Positions 37,015 to 48,751 of a stretch of DNA of 64,000 nt are shown here, one piece after another (position 1 is the first letter of the stretch; each line of letters opens with the position of its first letter). The stretch is from contig CM053271.1 of NCBI GenBank assembly GCA_028583415.1, positions 86,487,789-86,551,788 on the forward strand. Reading direction: 5' to 3'. The position numbers and the translations under genes were made by a program. The notes under the pieces are model-generated. The model made no database searches and had not been told where the DNA came from. It saw only the letters and a program-made list of their open reading frames with translations. The DNA comes from Protea cynaroides (taxonomy: Eukaryota; Streptophyta; Magnoliopsida; Proteales; Proteaceae).

Positions 37015-37935
37015 TGAATGTGAATCCTCCTTCTCCTTTCTTCTGCTTCTCTCTCTCTTCTCTTTCTCTCCTTTCTTCTTCTCTTTTCTTTCTTTTTTTT
37101 CTTTTCTTCTCTCTTTCTTTCTCCCTCTCTCACATTTTCTCTCTCTCACTCACGTCCTCCTCTCTCTTTCACGTTCTCCCCTCTCTATGGTCTGAAAAAG
37201 AAGGCCTCCTCTCTCTTTTCTTGGCCTATTTATGCTTTTTCTAGAAGATCCTTCTTTCCTTTCTTCTTTTTCTAGAAAATCTTTTTTTCTTCCTTTTTTC
37301 TTCTTTCCTTTCTTCTCTTCCTTCCCTTTTCTCTTCTCCCTCTCTTCCACATGTTTTCTCTTTCTCCTTCTTCTAGAAAATCCTCTCTTCCTCTTTCCTT
37401 CTTCTCTCTTCCTCCCTTTTCTTCTTTTTTTTTTCTTCTAGAAAATCCTTTCTTTCCATTTTTTCTTTTTTCCTTTCTTTTCTTCCTTCCCATGTTTTTT
37501 CTTCTTCCTTTCTTTTCTTTTTCTCCTTCTTCTTCTAGAAAATCCCTTCTCTCTTTCCTTTTTCTCCTTCTTCTTCTAGAAAATCCCTTCTCTCTTTTCT
37601 TTCTTTCTTCTTCCTTCTTTTCCTTCCTTCTTTTCTTTCTCCCTCTCTTTTCTCATTTTATTTCTTAGAAAACATTTCCTTTTTTATTTTTTTTCTTTTT
37701 CTTCTTTTTTTCTTTCCTTCCTTTCCTTCCTTTTTTTTTTCTTTCTCCCTTTCACTTTCACGTTTTCTTTCTAGAAAACGTGAAGGAGAATCTTTTCTTT
37801 TCTTTTTTTTCTTTTCTTTTTCCTGTTATTTCTCTCTCTTTCCTTTTTCTTTCTCCTATTTTCTTTCCTATGGCCTCTCTTTCCTCTCTCTTTCCATGGC
37901 CTCACTTTCCTCTCTCTTTCCTATAATATATATGT
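37015..37935. repeat. Polypyrimidine tract in solo LTR
   Basis: About 900 bp of CT-rich DNA with repeated TTCTAGAAAATCC motifs and the CACGTTTTCT...AGAAAACGTG hairpin at 37759-37782. Confidence 0.85.
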
Positions 37936-38087
<152 letters not shown>

Positions 38088-39124
38088 CATTATACACATA
38101 TAAAAGGAATGCATGCATATGACTGACATAACTTGATCTGGATTGGTCTGGACTGGACCGGGCTAAGTTAGACTAAGCTGAATTAAGCTAGTTTGGACTA
38201 AGATTGACATTTCATAGTCCATTTCTATCACCCTTCCATATGGAATTTTTCGATAGCATCTATTCTAAATTTTTTACGTTCACTTTGTAGAACATTAAAG
38301 ATGAGGAATATTAAAACTTGAATCATCTCATTTGGAAATGAAATTGCCAACTTATGAATTTCTAAAGTTTAAGTAGACCAATTATTGATAATTTGGCTGA
38401 CCATTCTGCATGGGATCCTTCAGAGACTTCTACCCGAGATTTTTTTACATTTACTTTGTAGAATACTAAAAATGGAACATAATGAAGCTGAAATTACTTG
38501 ATTTGGATATGGGGTGACCAAAATATGAATTTTCGAAGATTAAATTACCATTTTCATGTGTAATTTCGCATGGGACCCTTCGAAAACTTTTACCTGAGAT
38601 TTTTTACATCCACTTTGTAGAACATTACAAATGAAGAATAATGGCCTTGGAATCATCTATATCCGATGTAGAACGACAAAGATATAAAGCTTTGAAGTTC
38701 TAACGATAATTTTACATGAAAGCTTACATGGGGCCCACTGGTGACTTCTACCCGGGATTTTTCATGTCCACTTGGAAGAGGACTGAAAATAAGGAATATT
38801 GGCCTTTGAATCATCTGATTCTGATATCAGATGACCAAGATATGATGTCTTGAAGTTTGAATGATAATGCATGCATGATACTATAATTACGTAAATGCCC
38901 TTGCACTTTCAAACTACGATATCTTCCTTGTTTGACGTCAGAATTCAATGCTTCTGGTCTCATTTCGAAGATAATTTCACGACCTATTCATCCAAGTAGG
39001 TAATAGCCTATGACCCTACTATGAGGTTCATTAGAAAATCATCAACGTTTGGGTTAAAGGTCGAAAATCTGCGATATTGGTTTACTTATGTTGATGGTGG
39101 AAAAAATGGGGTGCTTACAATAAG

Positions 39125-39272
39125 ACTTCTACTATTGTTTATTTACTCTAATTATAGTTGTGGATGTGTATGGTTTGCAAATGGACACAGCCTATTCGAG
39201 ATCCTGGTTGAACCGTTGATTTATTGGCGGTTCATCACACCATTCTGAATAGTGCGGAATTGGGGTGTGACA
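39125..39272 (+). repeat. Element B 5' LTR, terminal part
   Basis: Resumes the LTR after the solo LTR (TAAGACTTCT...GGGGTGTGACA), matching 48153-48304. No primer site follows, so DNA after the LTR is deleted or replaced. Confidence 0.85.
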
Positions 39273-39704
39273 ATCAAAGTGCTTACCTCGGGGAAAGTAG
39301 CAATTCAGAGTCTTATGACCGAGGTAATATTTAAATTATGAGTAATTTTGATAGTCCTAAGATTGGAGGACACATAGAACTAATAAATGTTTTCATATGG
39401 TCACTTGATTTCATTGTGCATAAGGAATTTGAATACTGCCTCCATCAAGTTTCCAATTTCTTGATGCAAACTCATCATGCAACTCATCGAACTATGCAAT
39501 GTCATAGCTGGATTTTGTTTGAAAGCGCAACTTTAATTATAGTGGTGTCTGTGACACATGGATAGCTACCAAACTATTTGTACCCCATGATGCTCTATCA
39601 TGGAATGATTACCCTATTGTTACGTATAGGAGGTATACCTATGGTATAGATATGTAAAAAGGGAAATTCTGCATAGACAATCGGAACATAAGATATGCAT
39701 ATGG
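39273..39704. other. Unassigned sequence between LTR and pol remnant of element B
   Basis: No motif recognised. It replaces leader, gag and protease, so it is probably deletion-joined or older inserted DNA. Confidence 0.4.
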
Positions 39705-41467
39705 GTTATGGGAATGGCAAGAACAGAATATCACCAATTGAGGATAAAGGAAAGTGACATACCTAATAGGGCCTTTCAGACTAGGTATGGACACTATGAA
39801 TTTTTTGTCATGTTCTTCGGGTTGACTAATGTTCTTGCCTCGTTTATGGAGCTTATGAACCGGAATTTTATGATATGTTGGACACTTCGGTGATAGTGTT
39901 CATCGACGACATATTGCTCTATTCTAAGGATGTAGAAGAGTACAAGATACACTTGCGTCAAGCATTGCAAAGGCTATGGGAAAAGACACTCTATGCCAAA
40001 TTCAAAAAGTGTGATTTTCAGCTAAACGAAGTGACATTCTTAGGTCACGTGGTGTCAGTAGAAGGGATTAAGGTAGTCCCTAGTAAAATTAAAGTGATTA
40101 TTAACTAGGAAGCACCTAGAACGGTCACTGAGATCTGAAGTTTCCTGGGTTTAGTAGGGTACTATGGTCGATTTGTAAAATATTACTCTAGGATAGTCGT
40201 ACCACTAACTAAATTAACCAAGAAGGGGGGAAGATTCATTTGGTCAAACCAGTGTGAAAGAAGTTTTCAAACTTTGAAGGAGAGACTAGTCTCAACTCCT
40301 ATATTGAAAATTCTAAGATCGGGAGAACCTTTCACTCTGTATACTGATGCCTCTAAGCTAGGCTTAGGATGTGTACTCATGCAAGAAGATTAAGTCATAG
40401 CTTATGCCTCAAGACAACTGAAGAAACATGAGAAAAATTACCCGACACACAACTTGGAACTAGCAATGGTAGTGTTTGCCCTCAAAGCATGGAGACATTA
40501 TTTGTATGGAGAAAAATTTTAGATTAAGTCCAATCACAAAAGCCTTACCTACTTTACTCAGAGTGACTTAAATATAAGACAACAAAGATGGGTGGAATTG
40601 CTGAAAGACTATGATTGTGAAATCTCATACCCCCCCCCCCAAGAAAGCCAACGTAATAGCCGATGCCTTAAGCAGGAAGAGTTTGGCAAAGCCTGGAGAA
40701 AGAATTAAACTGGGTTCAGTCCTAACAATAAGAAGAGAAGCTCATGATGCATTTGACTTATCAGAAGAATCATTGGGGAATCAAGTTATTTATGAACTTG
40801 CAAGCTATTCACAAACCTGCAGATAAAAGCTGATTTAATTACAGAAGTAATAAAGAAGCTACCTACAAACCTCTACCTTCGAACTCTGAGGGAAGACCTA
40901 CAAGGAGGAAAGTTAGATCCTGACTCTGCTTTTTCTTCGGATGGTTCATTCAAATACCAAGGCAAACTTTGTATTCTTTCAATGGCCACATATATCAAGG
41001 AAAGGATATCGAAGGAAGCCCACAATTCTCCCTATTCATCCCATCCAGACAGTACACAGATGTATTATGACCTAAAGAAGTCAGTTTGGTGGGGAGGGAT
41101 GAAGGCAGATGTAGTAGATTTTTTATATAGGTGCTTAACGTGCCAACAAGTATAGGTAGTTCACCAGAAACCATCCGGATTACTTCAGCCATTATCAATA
41201 CCCAAATGGAAATGGGATTGCGTTACAATGGATTTCGTTACAGGCTTACCCTTGACGCCTAGAAATGTTGATGCTGTTTGGGTAATTGTTGATAAACTTA
41301 CAAATACAACAAGATTTATAGTAATTCGACCTCAATATACGTTAAATAGATTGGCTAGAATGTACGTAAATCAAGTAGTTCATATACACAGCATACCTCA
41401 AAGCATTGTATCAGACAGAGATCCTTGATTCACATCCAGATTTTGGGAAAGTCTACAACACGCAATG
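39705..41467 (+). pseudogene. Element B pol remnant: RT, RNase H, integrase (truncated)
   Basis: Colinear with element C pol but with several stops. RT: YHQLRIKESDIPNRAF, then FVMFFGLTN, the catalytic FIDD box near 39900 and LGHVVSVEGIKV. Then SFLGLVGYYGRFVK. RNase H: LYTDASKLGLGCVL, YASRQLKKHEKNYPTH, and a C-run at 40631-40640 before KANVIADALSRKS. Integrase: a partial zinc domain with C..C (CLTCQQV), the first Asp in DCVTMDFVTGLPLTP and the second in SIVSDRDP. It ends inside the integrase core (about 41467), so the Glu and chromodomain are missing. Stops include TAG for TGG at 40106 and TAG in EKF-stop-IKS. Confidence 0.9.
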
Positions 41468-42669
41468 GACCCGATTCGATGCCTAAATGATGACTAACAC
41501 AACAGGTAACCTTCAAACCTCGTACTTCTCTTGCCATGAGTTTAATGTGCAATTTAAAGGAGGGTTGGTCACAACTGTCAGTCGATAAACCCAATGAGTA
41601 GCAACCGGGACCATCGACCAGTCAAGCTGAAACGGACCTATCCATGGGATTTGACAGTTTGGATTCATTTTGGAAGCTGTTTAGGATATTCCCTGGACCC
41701 ATAGACGAATCCAAAGGGGCCCACACCTATTCTAACCACCTTTGGAGTTGAGAAATGGAAGGAGTCCCTTCCTAACTCAAACTCTTGTCACTTGGCAACT
41801 CTCTATGAGTTCCTTATTCAAACTAGGAGTTCTACTCTAAGAAGGACACTTCAATAGATTAAAAACATACCTTTTCACTTTCCTCTGAGTTACCCACCTT
41901 AAAAGTTCTGGCGTATTCTCAGAGAAAGGGAGAGAGTTAAAAGAAGAGGGAGGAGCTGGGCAGCACTTGTGTTGGGGATTTATCAACGATATACATCGCC
42001 AATTAACATTAGTCAAGCAATTGTCGGTAAAACTCTAAACCTTTCTGTAGATTCTAATAAAAGTTCCATATTCTGTCGAATAATTCATTAAGGTAATGGA
42101 TGATCACTCTCCATTAATGGTACAACCATTGTGTTGCTCTTGATCTTGAGAAGACATATTCTCGATAAGTGATTAAGGTAAACCTTGAATCTATCCTTGT
42201 TAAGTTAATGCTTAGGCCTAGGAGGTACCCCACTATTGGACCACACTAGGTTAGCAAAGTATGGACGAATCTCACATCTTTAGGATTACTGACGAACTCA
42301 ATAGATGAGTTCCGAAGTGTGTACTGGAAGAGGTCGGACGATACCCCAAACGATGGATCCGAAGATCCAGCCTAACGGTCGAACAATTCCAGAAGGCCAC
42401 TGGAAGTGGTTGGACGTAGAGACAGTCATTGCTATTATATAGACTGACGCCGCGAGGACCCATGGTAGAAGGTTTTGGCCTCTGTTGGATGTTATGGTGG
42501 TCGTGATAGGCACGATCGAGGCACCGATCAGGAAACCTTAGAGGACTTTTATTTAGGCTGGTGAGAATACAATCAGGAGATTAGGTGTCACATGCATGGA
42601 TATCATCGACTCACATGGTGCAGGTAGTGGAAATTTCAAGAACCCAGGTGAAGAATAGGATCCCTAATC
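41468..42669. other. Unassigned, possibly 5' half of a divergent LTR
   Basis: No ORF with motifs. It lies directly upstream of the divergent LTR half at 42670, has GGTCGGACG-like motifs at 42320-42415, and could be the promoter half of that LTR. No clear TG terminus or TATA box was found. Confidence 0.35.
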
Positions 42670-43877
42670 AATTTTATAGTGTTTATAATATATGATTGTT
42701 GTGCTACATGTTTGTTGTGATAACATGTCATCCAATAACTGCTTTGTGCATGCATTTACATTTATATCATTATTGTTGCGTGGATGTATGTAACTGAGAT
42801 TTAGTAGGTAGTGGTGAAACGGTCGAGGACTGCTAGATCCAACCTGCTAGGAAATTCTTGACGAGTATGTCACTCATCCCAAGCAGAGGACAACATCTTG
42901 AGCGGGCAAAACGGATGGTCTGGGATTCCTGCTGAGATTGGTGAGAGGGATATTTCGGATGACACATAGGATTTGGTTAGTGACACTACCCCTGTATGCA
43001 ACCTTGGCCAGTAGGGGGTTAGGTACTGGTAAAGTGGAATGATGAGGGGGAAGGATTGACAGTGTTCATTGAAGTGTCACTGGTCGGACTTGCTGCCCGA
43101 TCACCATTATAGTTGGGATGTCGCATGGCTTTACTAGGGCTGTTGGAGTAGGCTGGTAAGTGTCCAAACACTCCCATGCATAGAGGTTATAGTCAGCTTC
43201 TGGGAATTGTGGCTAGGCCTTACCATAGCATATTAGCATACATGATACCGGACTCTTGCATTGTTGTGTGTAATAAATTGATCATGCATCTTGTTTGCTT
43301 GCGTGTATGTTTCTCATTGAGCTCATGTTGGAGAGCTAACCCTTGCGTACACCATTATTTTTAGATGATATTGTAGGTACCACTGTTGTTGATTTTTTGA
43401 ATGCGCCTGCGATCTCTCACTTAGCTTAGTTAGGAGGAATACCGTATGAGGACGAAGCACATGATGCGGACTGCGAATGTGGTGCGTGTGTTTTTGACGG
43501 ATAGATGTTCATGATGGAGAATCCTTAAACAATGATAGTTTTATTATTTTCTTTCCTTTGGATTATTTATATTACATTTAGTTAGCCCATGATTTATAGG
43601 GCAATGATACTTAAAGTTTAATTGATGGAGATGGTTGATGAACAAGTTTTAAAATATGTAATGCAGTGGTATTATTACTTTTATTTATAAATTAGAATGC
43701 TCGTGGTTATTTAGTTATCTTCCAATATTTATTACTCTAGATTATGAATGTGGTACTGATATGTGGTTGGTATGTGTGTGCACCTTTTATGAGGTCCTGG
43801 TGGGATCACATCCAAACTATGGTGTTGATCCAGTCGTATCCCAAAAATTTTTTGTATAGGTATTTTGGGGTGTGATA
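42670..43877 (+). repeat. Divergent chromovirus LTR, 3' half
   Basis: Order of features matches the 3' half of the element C LTR: a GCATG-rich segment, a block with cagtagggggttaggtactgg, TGCATAGAGGTTATAGTC, CATGCATCTTGTTTGC, TTTTTAG followed by the short ORF, and the end GGGGTGTGATA. Nucleotide identity is low, so this is a third LTR family of the same group. Confidence 0.65.
43361..43504 (+). pseudogene. Small LTR ORF with CECxxC end (divergent copy, one stop)
   Basis: Reads LDDIVGTTVVDFLNAP, meets TAG at 43427-43429, and in the same frame ends YEDEAHDADCECGACVFDG before TAG. The conserved VDF/VDD, AP and HDxxCECxxCVF positions agree with the copies at 47857 and 59020 although the DNA is very different. 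TTATTTTTAG lies just upstream. Confidence 0.5.
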
Positions 43878-44140
43878 GTTTATTTTCGTTTAAATTATAA
43901 ATAGTGTAGGTGACCCGCATCATTATTTTATGTGGTCATTCATGTATTTAGTTCTATTATTTCATGCATCTAGTTGTTATTTATTTCTTAGTCAAACATC
44001 CCAATCCTCTGTAATCTCTCCAAGCTGAACTAGCTTAGCAACCACTGGCATTTCTATCGGACTAAAGCTCTTCTCTTGTAGCTTTACCTCTTTAGGTGCA
44101 ACAAATGTTCCACAAATTAAATGATAACCTTCGGGATGCT
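43878..44140. other. Unassigned AT-rich sequence
   Basis: 263 bp between the divergent LTR end and the Tat fragment; no feature seen. Confidence 0.4.
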
Positions 44141-44745
44141 ACCTCACCTATCTATCGGCAACCTTCTGGACGCTACCTCACATTGTCTGATGACAACCTT
44201 TTCGATCAATGAGGTGAAGCAATCGCTTATGGTCAACCAACAACGACAGATGGAGCTTGAAAATCAACTCAATCGTCACTTCATTGGAAAACCTATGGAA
44301 ATCAATACAATAGCATCTTTGGATTTAATTGAGAAACAACTACTCATAGAAAAGAAGATAGAAATGGTCCTCGAATCGCCTATTGTGCCCCGAGAATGGT
44401 CTGTTGCAAGCTATCATTTGTATCTTAAGGCAGTTCAGTTACTTGCATCAATAGGAAAGTCATCAGTCCCTATCTGGTTTCAGTCGAAGAAGATGAGCAA
44501 GAAATCATGACTTGGGAAGATGACCCCTCAGAAGAACCTCGAGAGAACCTGAAACCAGTACCACCCACAGATGATGAAGTTTGACAGGTTGACCTAGGAA
44601 TGGAAGGCAACCCTCGCCCAATCTTCCTAAGTGCCTGCCTATCATCAAAAGAAGTTGAACAATACGTCCAGCTCCTTAAGGAATACTTGGACATATTTGC
44701 CTGGAGTTACGCTGAGATGCCTAGGCTAGACCCTGAAAATTGTTG
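44141..44745 (+). pseudogene. Tat-lineage pol fragment (pre-RT linker)
   Basis: The frame with LVSVEEDEQEIMTWEDD, a TGA, then QVDLGMEGNPRPIFLS and LLKEYLDIFAWSYAEMPRLD. The phrase YLDIFAWSYAEMPRLDPE is the conserved segment just before RT in Tat/Ogre/Retand polyproteins. Upstream codons in another frame (44121-44510) look like the gag-protease linker but are frameshifted. RT is absent; homology stops after the LDPE codons. Confidence 0.75.
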
Positions 44746-45659
44746 TTCTACTCTCTCCCAATGGTCGAGTTGCTCTACGACCATCTGATTTACAACCAGC
44801 CTGTGGTCGAGCTGATCTACGAGCATCGTTGCGCTAACGCGCAGTATTGAGTCAAGCTGAAAAACGTGACAAAAAATAGTGAGAGAAGGACACAACTGTA
44901 ACTAAACAAAGGGGTGCGCGGCCCATTCAAGGTTCTCCTGCCGAAATGGCTACAAACGGGAGGGACGTCAGGGTCTGTGAGGGGTCCCATAGGGACCAGA
45001 ATCGTTGCTTTATCCCATAATGATAAGGAGAATATCTCCCATATCATATGGTGGAATGGGATTTTCAATTTCTCTTTACACAGGGAGCCCCATCCTTCAT
45101 CGATGAGGATGACCACAGGTAACCAACGCAAGCCAACATTCATAGGAGTATCAAACAAACGTGGGAAATACCTCTCGGCAAGACTGACGCATTGGTTGCG
45201 CAGATCAAAGAATCTCTTTTCTAGCACGATCGATGGAGGAGGGGGCTCCCCACGTCTCGTACCCGTAATTAGTCTTCTTATTAACTAATATAAAATGGGA
45301 TAAACTCAATTTCGAAAGAAAAAACTTTACAAGACGGTCGGCCTTTTCATCCTTGCGTGAAATCATCTTATGATGAAACGCGGGCATGCATCGCGGAAGT
45401 CCGGAACGAGTCAAAGACATGGGAAACGAAAGGGGAGAATGGCGATCAAAACGCCCATCATAGTACTGTCATAAGACATAGGATGGACTTAAATAAAGCG
45501 AAACATTCAACCACCCACCGCTCCGGCGGAACCAAATGAGTTTCAAAACCCCATTTATCAATCACATTTTCAGGCACACCAGTCAAAGAGCAATTGGACC
45601 AATGAAAGTCCCCTTTTTTTAGTTTCGTAATATACAGCCTTTGCCAGGATGTCTTTCAT
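44746..45659. other. Unassigned, likely Tat element debris
   Basis: Contains a minus-strand ORF of 136 codons (44817-45227) with WLPVVILIDEGWGSLC, faintly like the GW segment of plant transposon-associated antisense proteins. The similarity is too weak to name. Repeats of tggtcgag/ctacgac at 44761-44825. Nothing else recognised. Confidence 0.35.
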
Positions 45660-45676
45660 CAAGCAAAAGAGGGGCA
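45660..45676 (+). other. Tat-like polypurine tract
   Basis: AAGCAAAAGAGGGGCAG resembles the purine tract of Tat elements and of the LARD (reverse of 16928-16943). No clear LTR start follows. Confidence 0.45.
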
Positions 45677-46093
45677 GTAAATGGAATGAACTAAGCAAGA
45701 GCAGAAGAAGAAGAAGCGTTGAGGATTAGGGTTTTAACTTTTAAGGCTTAGGTGAGGAGTGCAGAGACGCATATTCTCATCCGTAGCTACACATGCTTAC
45801 ATGCATGGGCTTTAGGCTGTGCCTGCAGGTTAGATAGTAACAAACAGAAGTAAAAGAGGGGTTGTAGAGTCCTAAATGGAAAGATGTCGCACTTCTCCAA
45901 CAGGGGTTGCAGGTTTTTTTCCTCGTCCGACGATGAGGTTCTCTGACAGAGGTTGCAGGAATCCCAAATGCTTGCACGGAAGAACGCCTTTTCTCTTGAT
46001 CAATTTGGAACTGTTGTCTTGATTTAGAAGAAGGGCGGGTTCTCTTGATTTTGAAATGAAGAAATGATTCCAAGCATTTCGTTACATTAGTTT
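45677..46093. other. Unassigned sequence flanking element C
   Basis: No ORF or repeat with recognisable identity. Confidence 0.4.
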
Positions 46094-46237
46094 ATGCATG
46101 TAAGACCCGTACCGAACTAACCGGTCTTACCACCTTGTACCAGGTCTACCTATCATGGTCGAGCCACATGGACCAAGTACGTAAAGGAAATCACAAGACC
46201 AGGTATGAAATTGACCCAAAAACAGTAAAATGGAGGG

Positions 46238-46375
46238 TAGGGTCGCATGCCTAAATAGGTAGGGTCGACCCCCACCTCAACAGAATCCAACCCATGGTTT
46301 TTAGGTCCTAGGGTCGGATGACTTGAGACCCTAGGGTCGACGGATTCTGCGACCCTAGCATTGACCCTAGGAAGA
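46238..46375. promoter_or_regulatory. Upstream GGGTCG/CGACCC cluster
   Basis: At least five copies of TAGGGTCG or its complement within 140 bp, ending about 90 bp before the TATA box. A matching cluster lies downstream at 46870-46970. Confidence 0.6.
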
Positions 46376-46463
46376 CTGACAAAAATCGAACATTAGGAAA
46401 CTTTCCTAATTCAAAGGGAACCTTTCCTAAACTCGTTGGGACGGATTTTGGGAGGTTTTTCTC

Positions 46464-46471
46464 TATAAATA
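46464..46471 (+). promoter_or_regulatory. TATA box, element C 5' LTR
   Basis: TATAAATA followed by GGACGTCTC; conserved in elements A and B and at 55977-55984 in the 3' LTR. Start of transcription expected about 30 bp on, near TTTCACTCC. Confidence 0.65.
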
Positions 46472-47856
46472 GGACGTCTCTTAGCCTCTTTCACTCCTTT
46501 TGAAACCCTAATTGATAGTGAGGGAAAGAGAAGAGAATGAGGAGAAGAAGAAGAGAAGGAGAATTTGAGAAGACAACTAAAGAGAAGAAATTCAGAGAAA
46601 TCTCTAAATCTCAGCAACCCTAAGGTATGAATACATTCTCCATGAACTATGTAAAACCCTAAGAATAGTTTATGAAGAAGTTAGGGTTGGGAGAAACCCA
46701 AATCATCTACCCATGGATGAGTTTCGAAGGAATCCATGAAGGTAATCATCATAGGCGATGGAAAGTGTGTAAAAAACATAGTTATGGGCCATATAACATT
46801 CTTAGAATGGACCTACAAGACTATAGGATCGACCCCATGCTCTCGGGAAGTCCAGGGAGGCTGTGGTCGCACATAGGGTAAATAGGTAACCGACCCTATG
46901 ACCGACCCTACACCCTGGGGTCTCAGATACCTGTGACCCATCCTGCGACCCATCCTGCGACCCTAGCTTTACAGCAAGCTTAAAACTGTTGGAATTAATT
47001 CTAATTAAAATCTATCGACTTGTTAGGTTTTCCTAGTGATATAAAGGTGATTCTTAAAGCTAGAAAGAGGATCTACACTCAAGCAAAGGTGAGGGAACAA
47101 GACCTAAACTAATTGGCTAATAATAAATTATTTTCATTTATTGAGTCCAATGTCATGTATGATTTTATGATTGTAATGTGCATTCAACATGTCATCTTCT
47201 ATTCCTGCTATTATCGTTCATGCATATTTAATTTTGTATGTTTATAACATGATGATGATGGTGATGTTAGGAATAAGCATGTGAATGTCTGTGTATGGTT
47301 AGTGTATTTGATGCGAGTAGGGAATCAGGGGGAGGACGTGATATCAAGGTGTATCCTGGTCACCAGACTCTAGCTCTATCTCTACTCAAGTCTTGTCCAC
47401 TAACATCGTCGTATCATCATTACCTTAGCAGAACTAATACATCGTAGGCCATCAGGGGGGGACGTGATATTGTGGTGTGTCCTGGTCACCAGACCCTAGC
47501 TCTATCTCTATGGGTGTATTGAGGGATGCTGGGGTGAGGCCTTGGATACATTGTTTGACATTAGGATTGGTTAGTTGCGAACCCAGTTTGCAAGCCCTCG
47601 CCAATAGGGGCTTACGTGTTTGTATGGGCAGCCGGTACAGCAATGTCATTTTCATTGGGTGTATACTTGTCCATAGTGGGTGCATGTGGGACGGCAATGC
47701 CGATATTCATTGGACGGCTCCACACACTCGTATATAGAGGTGAGGCAGCCTCCGAACCTTTCTATAGCACATTGCAAACTTATATACCAGACCACAGTTA
47801 TGAATTGAATGCATGCATATGTTTGTTGCATTGTTTTGTTTGCTCACTGAGCCGTG

Positions 47857-48027
47857 ATGTGTGCTCACCCTTTTCGAATTCGAATATTTTTAGTTGATGA
47901 TGCAGGTGTGATTGTGGAAGATTATATGAGTGCTCCCGCATACAGACATGTTGCGGCGATGGACGCAGAAGATATAGTGGAGATGCATGACTCGTCATGC
48001 GAGTGCAACTCATGCATTTTCGATTAG
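47857..48027 (+). CDS. Small LTR ORF with CECxxC end (5' LTR copy)
   Basis: 56 codons from the first ATG after an in-frame stop: MCAHPFRIRIFLVDDAG, VEDYMSAPAYRHVAAMD, ending MHDSSCECNSCIFD then TAG. No known family recognised. It is conserved at the protein level with the LTR peptides at 59020 (a different LTR family) and 43361 (a third). It lies inside the LTR, so if transcription starts near 46500 it would be in the 5' leader or, from the other LTR, near the 3' end. The AG-rich sites before and inside the VDDAG codons could be splice acceptors, so the real N-terminus is uncertain. Confidence 0.5.
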   Translation: MCAHPFRIRIFLVDDAGVIVEDYMSAPAYRHVAAMDAEDIVEMHDSSCECNSCIFD

Positions 48028-48307
48028 ATTTTTATTTGGATTATTGAGGAAATGTAATTTGATATTTTATTTACTTATGTCTCAGTCAATGCAAGATAAT
48101 TGGATATTTTATTTATGATTATCACATTTAGATTCTCAGTTCATTTAATATTAAGACTTTCGCTATTGTGTATTTACTCTGATTATGATTGTGGAAGTGT
48201 ATGGTTTAAACAAACAGACACAGCCTATTCGAGATCCTGGTTGAACCATTGGTTATTAGCGGTTCATCACACCATTCTGAACAGTGCGAAATTGGGGTGT
48301 GACAACT

Positions 48308-48320
48308 TGGTATCAGAGCT
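48308..48320 (+). other. Primer binding site, initiator Met tRNA (element C)
   Basis: TGGTATCAGAGCT three bases after the LTR end. Confidence 0.95.
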
Positions 48321-48751
48321 CTTAGGCCCTGTCTGTTGAACCAATATGATTCCACAAAAATTTGTGAACTGAGTTAGGAAAAATTTAAAAGCTGTAATAA
48401 AAACACACTGTAAGCACTGTGTTGTTTGAGACAAAATTAAGAAAGTGGGTAATGCACATATAAAGGGAGAAACAAGCTTTATATACATCAAGCCAAAGCT
48501 AGTTTATATACATATCCAAAGCATAGTACAGTCCACAACCCGGACAATTACTCTGTAATACAAAAGAAAAGAAAAATACATCATGAAGCTGGAGGTGATG
48601 GGGGAGGCGGTGCCTCGCGATCTCTGTCATAGTTCTCAGCATAGACTCTAGTCAGCCAGGCTACCTGAGTCTGGGTCGTCTGGAGACTATCCGTCAACAC
48701 AATCATCCACTGATCAGACACACACTGAGCATCTAGAAGCTCTCCCACTCT

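Larger units (their letters stand above)
46099..48304 (+). repeat. Element C 5' LTR
   Basis: 2206 bp. In order: tip with TGTAAGACCC; motif cluster TAGGGTCG/CGACCCTA (46238-46375) including the 12-bp palindrome GACCCTAGGGTC at 46327; TATAAATA (46464-46471); a GA-rich leader with aagagaag; a second CGACCC cluster (46870-46970); a short ATG repeat near 47246; two blocks starting ATCAGGGGGAGGACGTG / ATCAGGGGGGGACGTG (47327, 47452); the short ORF (47857-48027); end GGGGTGTGACA. Confidence 0.95.

Noticed and set aside
37015..37670. Several Ser/Phe/Leu-rich and Lys/Glu/Arg-rich ORFs on both strands
   Set aside because: Frames open only because the DNA is nearly pure pyrimidine on one strand.
44817..45227. 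Minus-strand 136-codon ORF as a second antisense transposon-associated protein
   Set aside because: Only a short GW-containing phrase is suggestive. Insufficient to assign; kept as unassigned debris.
47616..47897. A 93-codon ORF in the LTR just before the CEC ORF (also near 59637)
   Set aside because: The frame is not kept in the copies at 33600 or 58700, and it ends at the TTTTTAG; I see no protein-level conservation.
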